Positions 8,010 through 16,664 of a stretch of 64,000 nt of DNA are shown piece after piece. This DNA comes from Erythrobacter sp. EC-HK427. Lineage in GTDB: Bacteria; Pseudomonadota; Alphaproteobacteria; Sphingomonadales; Sphingomonadaceae. The stretch spans positions 2,442,881-2,506,880 of the forward strand of contig NZ_LR701479.1 of the NCBI RefSeq assembly GCF_902498745.1, read 5' to 3'. Position numbers and translations under genes: made by a program. The notes beneath the pieces were generated by a model that made no database searches, was not told where the DNA came from, and saw only the letters and a list, made by a program, of their open reading frames with translations. Numbering within the stretch: position 1 is the first letter of the stretch; every line of letters starts with the position of its first letter.

Positions 8010-9047
8010 ATGACAGAACACCGCAAAATCCCCACGCCCGGCAAATCGCTGTTCGAACGGGCGGAAAATTTCTTCGGGCTGGGCGGGGATTTCCATCCCG
8101 CGCCGGTGCCCAAGACGCTCGCCAATCCGGTCAACCGCCGCAAGCCCAAGCGCGAGCCTGAGGCCGCCCGCGAGGTATCGCTGGGTGAGGCGCTTGCCGG
8201 GCGGATGCCGCCACGGGTACTGGCAGCAGCACCGGTTGCGGCGGCTGTGCCTGTTGCTGCGCCCGCACCGCCCCCCGAGCCGGAACCGGTGTATGAGGAT
8301 GTGACTTTCCCCGCGAAGGTCCACCAGATCGACCGCGAGGCGCTGGCCACTTACGGGCTGATCCAGCCCGATGTGCAGGCCACGATGTTGCTCGAAGAAT
8401 TCCGCATTGTGAAGCGGCAGGTGCTGCAATCGGTGCGCAAGGCGCGCGAGTCGGGCTCGGGCCAACTCGCCCAGCGCGTGCTGGTCTGCTCGCCGCATCC
8501 CAACGAGGGGAAGAGCTATTGCGCGGTCAATCTGGCGCTGGCGCTGGCGGCGGAGAAGGACAGCGAAGTGCTGCTGGTCGATGCCGATTTCGCCAAGCCT
8601 TCGGTGCTGTCCATGCTCGGCCTGCCGCGCGGCCCCGGCTTTATGGACGCGCTGGCGCGCCAAGACCTCAAGGTGGAAGACTGCGTGATGACGACCGATG
8701 TGGCGGGGCTCTTTGTCCTGCCTGCGGGCAATCACACGACGTCGGACAGCGAATATCTGGCGAGCGAACGCACCGGCGAAGTGCTCGACCGGCTGACCCG
8801 TGCAGCGCCCAATCGCATCGTTATTTTCGACAGCTCGCCCGCGCTTGCGGCCTCGCCCGCAGCCGAGCTGGCCAACCATGTCGGTCAGGCGATTGTCGTC
8901 GCCCGTGCCGACCGTACGGGACAGAGCGCGCTGGAAGACGCACTGACGCTGCTTTCGGCCTGTCCCGATCTCAAGCTGCTTCTCAATGCAGCGCATTTCA
9001 GCCCCAGCGGTCGCCGCTTTGGCGCCTATTACGGGCAGGAGGCATGA
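8010..9047 (+). CDS. XrtA-associated tyrosine autokinase (BY-kinase, CpsD/CapB family)
   Basis: A 345-residue cytoplasmic BY-kinase. The Walker A motif SPHPNEGKS lies at residues 161-169, the DAD of Walker A' at 191-193, and IVIFDSSPA is the Walker B region. The protein ends with FGAYYGQEA, so tyrosines near the C-terminus are available for autophosphorylation. Residues 70-95 are an Ala/Pro-rich linker. ATG 8010 is chosen because GGAGAGG precedes it; a longer frame begins at 7989 inside the previous gene. It should be switched by the membrane co-polymerase encoded just upstream and so tune export. Confidence 0.92.
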   Translation: MTEHRKIPTPGKSLFERAENFFGLGGDFHPAPVPKTLANPVNRRKPKREPEAAREVSLGEALAGRMPPRVLAAAPVAAAVPVAAPAPPPEPEPVYEDVTFPAKVHQIDREALATYGLIQPDVQATMLLEEFRIVKRQVLQSVRKARESGSGQLAQRVLVCSPHPNEGKSYCAVNLALALAAEKDSEVLLVDADFAKPSVLSMLGLPRGPGFMDALARQDLKVEDCVMTTDVAGLFVLPAGNHTTSDSEYLASERTGEVLDRLTRAAPNRIVIFDSSPALAASPAAELANHVGQAIVVARADRTGQSALEDALTLLSACPDLKLLLNAAHFSPSGRRFGAYYGQEA

Positions 9048-9051
9048 TCCC

Positions 9052-10704
9052 ATGCGTATGACACTCACCACATTGCTGGCCATGGCGCTGGTGCCGGTTT
9101 CGGCCCAGGCGCAGGAACGCGATCCCGGCGGAGAGGGCGGCGAAGAATACCGCTCGGCCACGCGCGGGGTGGAAATCGCGCCCTATATCGAGGCCGCGCA
9201 GGTTGTGACCGCCGAGCTTTCGCCGGGCGACGACATCGTTACCTACACCCGCGTTGCTGCGGGCGTGGATGCCGGACTGACCGGTCGCAATTCGCAGGCA
9301 GCCGTCTCGCTGCGTTACGAGCGGCGCATCGGTTATGACGATACGGTTCCCGATACCGACACTTTCTCCGGCATTGCGCGCGCGTCGCTCGCCATGACTG
9401 GCCCCGATGCCACATTCGAAGTCGGCGGGCTCGCCTCGCGCACCCGCGTCGAATCGAATGGTGGCACGAGCAGCGGCAATTTCGGCATCGACGATGATGC
9501 GACCAGCCAGCTTTACTCGGTGTTCGCCGGCCCCGCTGTGCGCGCACAGATCGGCCAGGCCGAAGTCACCGGCGCTTACCGCATCGGCTATACACGGGTG
9601 GAAGCGACCGACGCCATCGTCATCGATCCCGCCACCGGCCCGGCGGATATTTTTGACGAAGCAATCACGCACAATCTCGGCGTGCGGGCAGGCTTTGCCC
9701 CCGATACCGTGCTGCCCGTGGGTGTGGGCGTTGGCGCTGGCTGGAACCGGCAGGACGTCTCCAACCTCGATCAGCGTATCGATGACCGCTATGCGCGTGC
9801 CGACATTACGATCCCCGTCACCCCCAGCCTCGCGCTGATCGGCGGCGTCGGGTATGAGCAGGTCGAAGTCTCTAGCCGCGATGCGGTGCGCGATGTGAAT
9901 GGCGATCCGGTGATTGGCCCCGATGGCCGCTTTGTCACCGACGACAGTGCACCGCGTCAACTGGCTTACGAAACCGAAGGCTTGATCTGGGATGCTGGCG
10001 TGATGTGGCGTCCGAGCCGCCGCACGCAATTGCAGGCGCAGGTTGGCCGCCGTTATGGCTCAACCACCTATTACGGTTCCTTCAGCTACACGCCGAACCA
10101 GAATTCGCAGTTTGGCATCAGCGTTTATGACGGGATCAACAGCTTCGGCGGCCAGGTCGGCGATGCGCTGAACGATCTCGGCACCGATTTCGAGGCCTTC
10201 CGCAATCCGGTGACGGGTGATCTGGGCGGCTGCGTGGTCGGCTCTGCCGATGGCGATGGCTGCGCACTCGCACGGCTCGGCTCGCTGCGTTCGGCCGTGT
10301 TCCGCAGCCGCGGTGTTGCGGTCAGCTACGGCGGAGGCGCGGGTCGCACGTCCTACGGGCTGGGCGCCGGGTATGACCGTCGCAGCTTCATCGGGGCCGA
10401 AAACACCGTTCTTGCTGCCATCGACGGCGTGATTGACGAGAATTATTACCTCGCCGGTTATGTCGGGCGCCAGCTTGATCGCCAGTCGCAGGTCAATGTC
10501 GGCGGCACAGTCAATCGCTTTGAAAGCGGGTTCGGCGGCTCGGTCGATGGCTGGGGCTACAGCGTCAGCGCTGCCTATGATCGCCAGATCATCGAAGGGC
10601 TGGGTGCAACCGCCGCCGTGGGCGTCGATGGCATCAACCGCGATGACGATACCAATTTCTCGAACGCATCGGCCCTGTTCGGCCTGCGCTACACCTTCCG
10701 ATAG
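9052..10704 (+). CDS. XrtA-associated outer-membrane beta-barrel protein
   Basis: A 550-residue exported protein with a signal peptide ending VSAQAQ near residue 20, followed by repeated amphipathic strands with aromatic ends. The last residues GLRYTFR end in the aromatic-residue pattern typical of outer-membrane barrels. It matches the PEP-CTERM-associated outer-membrane protein type (TIGR03016-like). AGGAGG at 9037-9042 decides the start at ATG 9052. Its place between the kinase and the ATPase suggests a part in passage of the polymer or sorted proteins across the outer membrane. Confidence 0.85.
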   Translation: MRMTLTTLLAMALVPVSAQAQERDPGGEGGEEYRSATRGVEIAPYIEAAQVVTAELSPGDDIVTYTRVAAGVDAGLTGRNSQAAVSLRYERRIGYDDTVPDTDTFSGIARASLAMTGPDATFEVGGLASRTRVESNGGTSSGNFGIDDDATSQLYSVFAGPAVRAQIGQAEVTGAYRIGYTRVEATDAIVIDPATGPADIFDEAITHNLGVRAGFAPDTVLPVGVGVGAGWNRQDVSNLDQRIDDRYARADITIPVTPSLALIGGVGYEQVEVSSRDAVRDVNGDPVIGPDGRFVTDDSAPRQLAYETEGLIWDAGVMWRPSRRTQLQAQVGRRYGSTTYYGSFSYTPNQNSQFGISVYDGINSFGGQVGDALNDLGTDFEAFRNPVTGDLGGCVVGSADGDGCALARLGSLRSAVFRSRGVAVSYGGGAGRTSYGLGAGYDRRSFIGAENTVLAAIDGVIDENYYLAGYVGRQLDRQSQVNVGGTVNRFESGFGGSVDGWGYSVSAAYDRQIIEGLGATAAVGVDGINRDDDTNFSNASALFGLRYTFR

Positions 10705-10724
10705 GTCCAAGGGAGACCGCACTC

Positions 10725-11879
10725 ATGTTCGATAATTTCTACGGCCTTTCCGGCAAGCCTTTCCAGCTGACGCCCGATCCGGAATTCTATTTCCGTTCGA
10801 TCACGCACCGCAAGGCGCTGTCCTATCTCGGCTACGGCCTCGCGCAGGGTGAAGGATTCATCGTCATCACCGGCGAGATCGGCTCGGGTAAGTCGACGTT
10901 GGTCGCGCATATGATGGAAAGCCTCGACACCAATGCGGTGACGGTGGCGCAGATCGTGACGAGCAAGCTCAACGAGGACGAGATCGTCCATGTGGTTGCT
11001 GCGTCGATGGGGCTGGATGTCGAAGGGCACGACAAGGCCACCGCGCTGACCGAGATCGAGAATTTCCTGCACGATGAAGCCCGCTCGGGCCGCCGCGTGC
11101 TGCTGGTGATCGACGAATCGCAGAACCTCTCGGTTCCGGCGCTCGAAGAGCTGCGGATGTTCTCCAACTTCCAGCTGGGCAACCACCCGCTGATGCAGAC
11201 GCTGCTGCTCGGCCAGCCCGAGTTCCGCACGACCTTGCAGAATGATGCGAACCTCGAGCAGCTGCGCCAGCGCGTGATCGCGGCGCATCACCTCGAACCG
11301 ATGCAGAAGAGCGAGATCGAGCCTTACATCATCCACCGCCTCGAAAAGGTGGGTTGGAACGGCAATCCGGCTTTCGACCAGCGCGTCTATGCCGAATTGT
11401 TCGAGGCATCGGGCGGCATTCCGCGCCGGGTCAACCAGATCGCCAACCGCCTTCTGTTGCTGGGCGCGGTGGAAGAGCGCAACCGCATTGATGCTTCGAT
11501 GTTGCAGTCGGTGCTCCGCGAAATGGAGGCCGAGCGCGCTTTCCCCGCCGCTGCACCGTCTGCCCTGAAGCAGAAGGAACCCGAATTCGAGCCGGTGAAG
11601 GCCATGCCCACCGTCCCGCGGGTTGATATGCAGCAATTCGAAGCCGCGCTCGCCGAACGCGATGCGCAGATCGCCGAATTGCAGCAGGCTATTGTCGAGA
11701 TTTCCAACCAGACCGATGCCGCTGTCAGCAGCGCGGTTGCGCCGGAAATCGAACTGATGCGCGAACAGGTCGCCCGGATCGAAGCACGGTGCTTTGAACA
11801 GGAACGTTCGATCCGCCAGACGCTAACCATGCTGATCGAATGGATCGAAAGTGAAATGGATTCGAGCAAGGCGGCTTAG
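10725..11879 (+). CDS. XrtA/PEP-CTERM system-associated ATPase (ExeA/GspA-like)
   Basis: A 384-residue AAA-type ATPase, TIGR03015-like. The Walker A motif GEIGSGKST is at residues 50-58 and the Walker B region VLLVIDE at 125-131. The sensor and C-terminal helices extend to about 270 (SGGIPRRVNQIANRLL). The last 110 residues are charged and likely coiled coil. The N-terminal MFDNFYGLSGKPFQLTPDPEF is the usual opening of ExeA-like ATPases. It probably powers or assembles an envelope complex of the exosortase system. Confidence 0.93.
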   Translation: MFDNFYGLSGKPFQLTPDPEFYFRSITHRKALSYLGYGLAQGEGFIVITGEIGSGKSTLVAHMMESLDTNAVTVAQIVTSKLNEDEIVHVVAASMGLDVEGHDKATALTEIENFLHDEARSGRRVLLVIDESQNLSVPALEELRMFSNFQLGNHPLMQTLLLGQPEFRTTLQNDANLEQLRQRVIAAHHLEPMQKSEIEPYIIHRLEKVGWNGNPAFDQRVYAELFEASGGIPRRVNQIANRLLLLGAVEERNRIDASMLQSVLREMEAERAFPAAAPSALKQKEPEFEPVKAMPTVPRVDMQQFEAALAERDAQIAELQQAIVEISNQTDAAVSSAVAPEIELMREQVARIEARCFEQERSIRQTLTMLIEWIESEMDSSKAA

Positions 11880-11894
11880 CAGGAGGCGAGTGCG

Positions 11895-12818
11895 GTGAAC
11901 GCCATCGCTTTCAAGACTGAACAGGATGTACAGTCGCGCATCGTCAACGGGCTTTCCGTCGATGTCGAGGACTGGTTCCAGGTCGGCGCGTTCGAGGATG
12001 TGATCGAGCGCGACAGCTGGGGCACGCTGGATGACCGTGTGGAACGCAATGTCCACGCGATCCTCGACCTGTTTGATGAAGCCAATGCCAGCGCGACCTT
12101 CTTCACGCTGGGCTGGGTCGCGGCGCGGCACGGCCCGTTGCTGCGCGAGATTGCGAAGCGCGGCCATGAAGTGGCCAGCCATGGGTGGGATCACGAGCGG
12201 GTGTTCCGCATGGATCGCACCAGCTTCGCCAAGGATATCGAGAAGACACGCAAGACCATAGAGGATTGCTGCGGCAAGCGCGTGATCGGCTATCGCGCGC
12301 CCAGCTTCTCTATCGATCACCGCACGCCTTGGGCCTTCGCCGAACTGGCAGAGCAGGGCTATCTCTATTCGAGCAGCGTCGCGCCAGTGGCGCATGACCA
12401 TTACGGTTGGGCCGAAGCCCCGCGTTTCGCCTTCAATCCGATCCCGTGGCACAGCCTGATCGAGCTTCCGGTGACCACCGCCGTGTTTCGCGGCAAGCGA
12501 CTGGCAGCAGGAGGTGGCGGGTTCTTCCGCGTGCTGCCCTATGCCTTCAGCCGCTGGGCGATCCGGCAGGTAAACCGGCAGGAAGAGCGCCCGGCGATCT
12601 TCTATTTCCACCCGTGGGAAATCGATCCCGGCCAACCGCGCGTTGCCGGTGCGCCGCTGCGCTCGCGCCTGCGGCACTATACCAACCTTGACAGGATGTC
12701 GGACAAGCTCGGCCAGCTGATCAAGGAATTTGCCTGGGGCCGGATCGATCTGATCGCGCATCGGGAAAGCGCGCGCATCGCTGCCGAAAAGGCCGAGCGC
12801 AGCAAGCTGGGCATATGA
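11895..12818 (+). CDS. XrtA-system polysaccharide deacetylase (NodB domain)
   Basis: A 307-residue carbohydrate esterase 4 protein, TIGR03006-like, with a C-terminal DUF3473-type tail. Motif 1 SVDVEDW at residues 21-27 supplies the catalytic and metal-binding aspartates, and HEVASHGWDH at 91-100 supplies metal-binding histidines. YRAPSFSID is the later substrate-binding motif. GTG 11895 has AGGAGG at 11880-11885. It removes N-acetyl groups from the nascent or exported polysaccharide. It overlaps the FemAB-like gene by 4 bases. Confidence 0.93.
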   Translation: MNAIAFKTEQDVQSRIVNGLSVDVEDWFQVGAFEDVIERDSWGTLDDRVERNVHAILDLFDEANASATFFTLGWVAARHGPLLREIAKRGHEVASHGWDHERVFRMDRTSFAKDIEKTRKTIEDCCGKRVIGYRAPSFSIDHRTPWAFAELAEQGYLYSSSVAPVAHDHYGWAEAPRFAFNPIPWHSLIELPVTTAVFRGKRLAAGGGGFFRVLPYAFSRWAIRQVNRQEERPAIFYFHPWEIDPGQPRVAGAPLRSRLRHYTNLDRMSDKLGQLIKEFAWGRIDLIAHRESARIAAEKAERSKLGI

Positions 12819-13873
12819 ACGCGCCGTTCGCCTTGACCCGCGAAACCGTCCGCATCGCCGAACTGCGCCAGCCTGATGAGGCGACGCGGATTGACGGCTT
12901 TGTGGCAGAGACGCACGGCTCAGTGTTTCATCGCCCGGCCTGGCTTCTGGCGGTCGAGGCTGGCACCGGTAACCGCGCGCGCGGACTGCTGGCGGAGAAG
13001 GGCGGAGCAATCACCGGATGGCTTCCGCTGACCGAAGTGCATTCACCAATCTTTGGCCGCGTCCTCGCATCGAGCGGCTTTGCCGTGGAGGGCGGCGTGT
13101 TGGCCGATGATCCGGCGACCGCTAGGCTGCTCTGTGCTGCGGCAACCGAATATGCGCAGCGTCTCTCCTGCCCCACAATTGAGCTGCGCGGGGGCATGGT
13201 GGGCGAGGGGTGGGATGTGACCACCGACAGCCATTGCGGCTTCATCGCTCCGCTGGCGCCGGATGACGAAGCGCAATTGCTCGCCATTCCGCGGAAACAA
13301 CGCGCCGAAGTGCGCCGTTCGCTCACTTTCGACCTCGAAATCAGTGTCGGGCGTGACGCTGCGGAGCGCGCCGCGCATTATGCCGTCTACGCCGAAAGCG
13401 TCCGCAATCTCGGCACACCGGTCTTCCCGCGCGGCCTGTTCGATGCGGTGTTGGAACGGCTCGACGCCGATATCCTCACCGTGCACCATCAAGGCGAGGC
13501 GGTGGCGAGCGTCTTGTCGCTTTACCACGACGGAGCGGTGATGCCCTATTGGGGCGGGGGCACGTGGAACGCCCGTGCGCTTCGCGCCAATGACCGGATG
13601 TATTACGCGCTGATGCTGCACGCCCGGGCGCGCGGCTGTGACCGGTTCGATTTCGGACGCAGCAAGACCAATAGCGGGGCCTACGCCTTCAAGAAGAACT
13701 GGGGCTTTACGCCCGAACCGCTGAGCTATGCGAGCTGGACAGCGCCCGGCCATGCCAAGCGCGATGCCGATCCGACGAGCGCGCGGCACCAGTCGCGCAT
13801 CGCGCTGTGGAAGAAGCTCCCGTTGCCGATCGCCAACCGGGTCGGCCCGCTGATCGCCCGTGGGCTGGGTTGA
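12815..13873 (+). CDS. FemAB-family XrtA/PEP-CTERM-associated protein
   Basis: A 352-residue protein of the FemAB-like acyltransferase superfamily (TIGR03019-like). The central IPRKQRAEVRRSLTF and C-terminal FDFGRSKTNSGAYAFKKNWGF motifs are typical. FemAB relatives transfer aminoacyl groups from tRNA to peptidoglycan, but the donor for this XrtA group is unknown. Having a second acyltransferase-like gene at 1843-2856 means the locus carries two candidate modification enzymes. Coupled to the deacetylase by an ATGA overlap, which fits acylation of the amines that deacetylation frees. Confidence 0.9.
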   Translation: MNAPFALTRETVRIAELRQPDEATRIDGFVAETHGSVFHRPAWLLAVEAGTGNRARGLLAEKGGAITGWLPLTEVHSPIFGRVLASSGFAVEGGVLADDPATARLLCAAATEYAQRLSCPTIELRGGMVGEGWDVTTDSHCGFIAPLAPDDEAQLLAIPRKQRAEVRRSLTFDLEISVGRDAAERAAHYAVYAESVRNLGTPVFPRGLFDAVLERLDADILTVHHQGEAVASVLSLYHDGAVMPYWGGGTWNARALRANDRMYYALMLHARARGCDRFDFGRSKTNSGAYAFKKNWGFTPEPLSYASWTAPGHAKRDADPTSARHQSRIALWKKLPLPIANRVGPLIARGLG

Positions 13874-13883
13874 GGAGGCACGG

Positions 13884-15107
13884 GTGAGCGGTGAGATCCT
13901 CTTCCTGGCGCATCGCCTGCCGTTTCCGCCCGATCGCGGCGACAAGATCCGTTCGCACCATGTGCTGAAAGCGCTGGCGGCGATTGCGCCCGTCCATGTC
14001 GGCTGCCTTGCCGAGGATGCGAGTGATTTCACCCATGAACATGAACTGGCTGCGCTTGCCGCCAGCCATGCGATGCCGCGTCGGTCAAAACCCGTCAGCC
14101 TTGCCGGAGTAGAGGCATTGATCCGGCGCGAGCCCGTCAGCCTTGCCGCGTTCCGCTCGCAAGCCCTGCATGACTGGGTGCGCAAGACGATGGCAGAGCG
14201 CAATATCAGCGCAATCTACGTCTTCTCCGGCCAGATGGGGCAATATGTTCCGGCGGAATGGAGGGGCCGCTTGATCGTCGATCTGGTCGATGTCGATAGC
14301 GCCAAATTCGAAGCCTATGCGCTGGATCGCAGCGGCCCGCGCGGTTGGATCGACGCGCGCGAGGGGCGCTTACTGCGCGGTGTCGAGGAGGCTCTGGCCG
14401 CCCATGCCGACGCCACCTTGCTGGTGAGCGAAGCCGAAGCCGGATTGCTGCGCGAACGCACGACCCGCGCCCGCGATATCCGCGCCTTGGGCAATGGTAT
14501 TGATTGCGACTTCTTTGACCCCGCAGCGACCCGACCGCATCCTGATCTGGCGAGCGGAGGGCCGCATTTCGTCTTCACCGGCCAGATGGATTACGCGCCC
14601 AATATCGCGGCGGTTGCGCGCTTTGCCCAAGGCATTCTCCCGCGCATCCGCAAGGCACATCCGCTGGCGGAGTTCCATATCGTCGGCCGCGCGCCGACGG
14701 CCGAGGTGTCGAGGCTTGGCGAGCGGGACGGTGTCACCGTGTGGGGCGCGGTGCCCGATGTGCGACCGTTTCTCGCCGCCGCCACCATCGTCACCGCGCC
14801 GCTGACCATTGCGCGCGGTGTGCAGAACAAGGTGCTCGAAGCCATGGCCATGGCGCGCTGCGTGCTGGTCAGCCCAGAAGCGGCGACTGGCATTGATGCC
14901 AAGCACGGCGCGCAATTCGTCATCGGCGACACTGATCACGCCTTGGCAACACACGCGCTGCACTTGCTCGACCGGCCCGCCGAACGCGAGGCCATCGGCG
15001 CGGCGGCGCGCAGTTTCGTGCAGAGCCAGATGAGCTGGCCTGCGATGCTGGCCGATTTGCCCGCGCTGATGGGCTTTCCGACGGGAGCTGCGCGCGATGC
15101 GGCTTGA
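13884..15107 (+). CDS. PEP-CTERM/XrtA-system glycosyltransferase (GT4-like)
   Basis: A 407-residue GT-B fold glycosyltransferase, TIGR03087-like. It begins ILFLAHRLPFPPDRGDK, the usual opening of this group, and holds the sugar-nucleotide region FTGQMDYAPNIAAVARF and GVQNKVLEAMAMARCVL in the C-terminal half. GTG 13884 is preferred over ATG 13860, because GAGGAGG sits about 6 bases upstream and the longer version would overlap the FemAB gene. It adds a sugar during repeat-unit synthesis at the inner membrane. It overlaps the exosortase gene by 11 bases. Confidence 0.9.
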   Translation: MSGEILFLAHRLPFPPDRGDKIRSHHVLKALAAIAPVHVGCLAEDASDFTHEHELAALAASHAMPRRSKPVSLAGVEALIRREPVSLAAFRSQALHDWVRKTMAERNISAIYVFSGQMGQYVPAEWRGRLIVDLVDVDSAKFEAYALDRSGPRGWIDAREGRLLRGVEEALAAHADATLLVSEAEAGLLRERTTRARDIRALGNGIDCDFFDPAATRPHPDLASGGPHFVFTGQMDYAPNIAAVARFAQGILPRIRKAHPLAEFHIVGRAPTAEVSRLGERDGVTVWGAVPDVRPFLAAATIVTAPLTIARGVQNKVLEAMAMARCVLVSPEAATGIDAKHGAQFVIGDTDHALATHALHLLDRPAEREAIGAAARSFVQSQMSWPAMLADLPALMGFPTGAARDAA

Positions 15108-16653
15108 TGCGATCCAGCCCCGCCGCGCGCTTGCCGCAGAGATGATCGTGCCGCAATGGCGCTTGCCATTGATCCGGCTCGCGCTGGCTTGGGCCGTGCT
15201 GTTCGCCCTCTTCGCCTCCGACTACGCGGAAATGGTGATGCAGTGGTGGGACAGTTCGACCTACAACCACATCCTGCTCGTGCCCGCGATCCTCGTCTGG
15301 CTCGTGTGGCAACGCGCAGGAGAGCTGGCCAAGCTGGCGCCTGCCAGCTGGTGGCCGGGGCTCGTTCCTCTGGCAGGCGCGCTGTTCGTCTGGCTCTTGG
15401 GAGATATCTCCGGCACCGCGACCGCGAGCCATCTGGGCCTTGTCCTCGCCCTGCAATCGCTGGTGCTGACGATGCTCGGCCCGCGCGTGTCCTGGGCGCT
15501 GTTCTTCCCGCTCGCATATGGCCTGTTCCTCGTTCCCATCGGCGACGAGCTGGTGCCAGCATTGCAGATGATAACCGCCGACATCACCATTGCACTCACC
15601 ATGGCCAGCGGCATTCCGGCGCATATCGAAGGCGTTTTCATCGATACGCCTGCGGGCCTGTTCGAAGTCGCCGAGGCGTGTTCGGGGGTCAAATTCCTGA
15701 TCGCCATGATCGCGCTGGGTACGCTGGTTTCGCACGTGCTGTTCCAATCATGGTGGCGGCGCATCGGCTTTATGGCGCTGGCGATTGCCTTGCCGATCCT
15801 AGCCAACGGCGTTCGCGCGTGGGGCACGATCTACATCGCACAATCGCAAGGCATCGCCTTTGCCGCTGGTTTTGACCACATCTTCTACGGCTGGTTCTTC
15901 TTTGCGCTGGTGATGGGCCTGCTGCTGGCGATTGGCTGGAAGTTCTTTGATCGCACAGTGGATGATGCTTTCATCGACGCAGACAACATCGCCGCCCTGC
16001 CATTCTTTAGCCCGCTCGAACGGTGGAACGGCAAGGGCTGGGCGGTGTTCGCTGCCAGCATTGCGATCACCTTGGCCGCGCTGGTCTGGGCTGCGCAAAG
16101 CCGCGCGTTGGAGGCCGAGATTGCCGACACGCTGGCGCTCCCCGAAGTGCCCGGCTGGACGCAGGTTGCCGAGGCCAACAGCTATCCCTGGGCACCCTTG
16201 GCCGGCGGAGCAGACCGGGTTCTGCGCGGCAGCTACCGCGACGCGGACGGCCGCACTGTCGATGTGGTCTTTGCTCTCTACGCCGCACAGGGCGATGGGC
16301 GCGAGGCGGGGGCGTTCGGGCAGGGCGCGTTGCCGCCCGACACGGACTGGCGCTGGCAATCGGCCACACTTTCGGCAGACGGCGTTCCGGGCCAGCGCAT
16401 CCAGGCCATGGCTACGCAGCGCCGCACGGCAGAGACATGGTTCCGCAAGGGCGACTGGACGGGCACCAGCGGCTTTCAGCTCAAGCTGCGCACCATGCAG
16501 GATCGTCTGTTCCTCACCGCCCGCCCCACCGCCATGCTCATCCTCTCCGCCGAGGAAGACCACGGTGTCGACGGAGTGCAGGCCGTCGCCGATTTCCGCG
16601 CATCCACCAGCGATCTTGGCGAATGGATAGACCGCGCCGGATCGATTGAGTAA
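15097..16653 (+). CDS. xrtA: Exosortase A with C-terminal EpsI domain
   Basis: A 518-residue polytopic inner-membrane protein. The exosortase core (about residues 25-290) holds the catalytic triad: C195 in AEACSGVK, R240 in ANGVRAW and H261 in DHIFYGW. About 200 periplasmic residues after the last membrane segment match the EpsI/DUF3485 family. Exosortase A cleaves PEP-CTERM proteins at the membrane and is thought to attach them to the envelope or polymer. Its place in a polysaccharide operon links sorting to exopolysaccharide synthesis. No PEP-CTERM target is encoded in this window. Confidence 0.95.
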   Translation: MRLDAIQPRRALAAEMIVPQWRLPLIRLALAWAVLFALFASDYAEMVMQWWDSSTYNHILLVPAILVWLVWQRAGELAKLAPASWWPGLVPLAGALFVWLLGDISGTATASHLGLVLALQSLVLTMLGPRVSWALFFPLAYGLFLVPIGDELVPALQMITADITIALTMASGIPAHIEGVFIDTPAGLFEVAEACSGVKFLIAMIALGTLVSHVLFQSWWRRIGFMALAIALPILANGVRAWGTIYIAQSQGIAFAAGFDHIFYGWFFFALVMGLLLAIGWKFFDRTVDDAFIDADNIAALPFFSPLERWNGKGWAVFAASIAITLAALVWAAQSRALEAEIADTLALPEVPGWTQVAEANSYPWAPLAGGADRVLRGSYRDADGRTVDVVFALYAAQGDGREAGAFGQGALPPDTDWRWQSATLSADGVPGQRIQAMATQRRTAETWFRKGDWTGTSGFQLKLRTMQDRLFLTARPTAMLILSAEEDHGVDGVQAVADFRASTSDLGEWIDRAGSIE

Positions 16654-16664
16654 CGGCAGGCTCC

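Noticed and set aside
6434-8350. Minus-strand open frame of 638 codons
   Set aside because: It lies opposite the chain-length determinant and kinase, which have clear motifs, ribosome binding sites and operon spacing. Its translation is low-complexity Arg/Ala/Gly, typical of antisense frames in high-GC DNA.
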